DNA from: Candidatus Omnitrophota bacterium
GTDB lineage: Bacteria > Omnitrophota > Gorgyraeia > 2-02-FULL-51-18
DNA: 36,709 nt
Direction: 5' to 3'
Assembly: GCA_016180585.1 (NCBI GenBank)
Contig: JACPAX010000084.1
Span: 1 to 36,709, forward strand
Below are positions 36,318-36,709 of this stretch, in pieces. A program made the translations under genes and the position numbers. The notes beneath the pieces are model-generated. The model made no database searches, was not told the DNA's origin, and saw only the letters and a program-made list of their open reading frames with translations. Position 1 is the first letter of the stretch. Each line of letters begins with the position of its first letter.

Positions 36318-36653
36318 TTAATCAATAGGCGCCGGCGGCGTCTTGTTTGGCCGGGGCTCTCTGGACCGTAACGGGATCTCGACCTCCACCTCCCCGCCCA
36401 TCACCTGCGCCTGACAGCCAAGCCGGTAGGGGGGCTTCAGGTCAAACGAATCCAGGATCTCCGCCTCCGGCGGCTCCATCGCCGAGAGGTTCTCGGCCCC
36501 TTTAAGCACCACCACGCAGCAAGTACTGCACGAGCAGTTTCCTCCACAAGTGTGGTAAAGCCCCACGCCATGCTCGAGCGCAGCGTCCAGAATCGAAACA
36601 CCCGGGGCTATTTCCACCGTTACTTTCTTATCCCTAAACATAAGTTTTGGCAT
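36318..36653 (-). CDS. 2Fe-2S ferredoxin, adrenodoxin type
   Basis: 111 residues with Cys ligands at 36, 42, 45 and 80 (HTCGGNCSCSTC, then RLGCQAQ), spacing C-x5-C-x2-C-x34-C as in bacterial adrenodoxin-type ferredoxins. The start MPKLMFRDKKVTVEI gives the usual beta-grasp entry. A basic, Pro-rich tail follows residue 97. It could serve iron-sulfur cluster assembly or an oxygenase. It precedes the tonB-like gene by 26 bp on the same strand. The rest of the window (36654-36709) shows no gene. Confidence 0.92.
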   Translation of the reverse strand: MPKLMFRDKKVTVEIAPGVSILDAALEHGVGLYHTCGGNCSCSTCCVVVLKGAENLSAMEPPEAEILDSFDLKPPYRLGCQAQVMGGEVEVEIPLRSREPRPNKTPPAPID

Positions 36654-36709
36654 AAACCCAGTCCCAAGAAAAACGTTTAAAACTTTTTCTTCTCCGCTCC
36701 AAAGGACTT

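Overview
The window is about 36.7 kb of GC-rich DNA from a Gram-negative bacterium: it carries a TonB-like protein, a lipoprotein NosL, a Sec-exported periplasmic N2O reductase and membrane cytochrome c maturation. Gene content points to respiratory, possibly facultatively anaerobic metabolism with the MEP isoprenoid pathway (ispG, ispH) and 2-oxoacid:ferredoxin oxidoreductase. The phylum cannot be fixed from the sequence; the mix of genes and the many small palindromic repeats suggest an uncultivated environmental lineage.

Layout. 1-1312: an IS4-type insertion sequence starting exactly at the window edge, its transposase broken by one amber codon. 1322-2840: an AT-rich hipB-hipS-hipT (HipBST) toxin-antitoxin operon with a helically phased operator array. 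2970-12410: housekeeping genes (nnrE, recQ, a small basic protein, a diiron acyl-ACP desaturase, ftsB-like, eno, purN, trxA, tRNA-Thr, a membrane acyl-CoA desaturase, ispG, a small membrane protein), punctuated by REP/MITE-like palindromes that abut start and stop codons. 12586-21800: a nitrous oxide reduction locus on the minus strand in the order Rrf2 regulator, Sec-type (clade II) nosZ, nosB-like membrane protein, a fused nosD-nosF, nosY, nosL, a damaged cupredoxin-like gene and nnrS, followed by a secreted beta-propeller protein. 21968-24720: tRNA-Phe followed by an accessory patch (ORF6N protein, serine-recombinase remnant, second broken ORF6N gene, Fic protein with its own operator array). 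24823-33570: arsC-like, ccsA, ispH, a 5'-truncated CBS gene, korA-korB, a zinc-ribbon CBS protein and thiC. 33731-36653: a MNT-HEPN pair, an AbrB-PIN single-chain fusion, a TonB-like protein and a 2Fe-2S ferredoxin.

How the genes work together. The nos cluster encodes terminal N2O reduction to N2: NosZ is the enzyme, NosDF/NosY/NosL mature its copper centres, the Rrf2 protein probably senses NO or iron-sulfur status, and NnrS is linked to nitrosative stress. CcsA supplies c-type cytochromes. No NosG/NosC/NosH electron-transfer genes and no NO or nitrite reductase lie in this window. Four stress or toxin-antitoxin-type modules (HipBST, Fic, MNT-HEPN, AbrB-PIN) sit in AT-richer patches.

The most unusual items are the NosD-NosF fusion without a normal start codon or signal peptide, the AbrB-PIN fusion lacking an antitoxin tail, the 31/31/42-bp phased operator array before hipB, the four-site operator before fic, and a 53-bp palindrome inserted in a duplicated tRNA-Thr 5' fragment.
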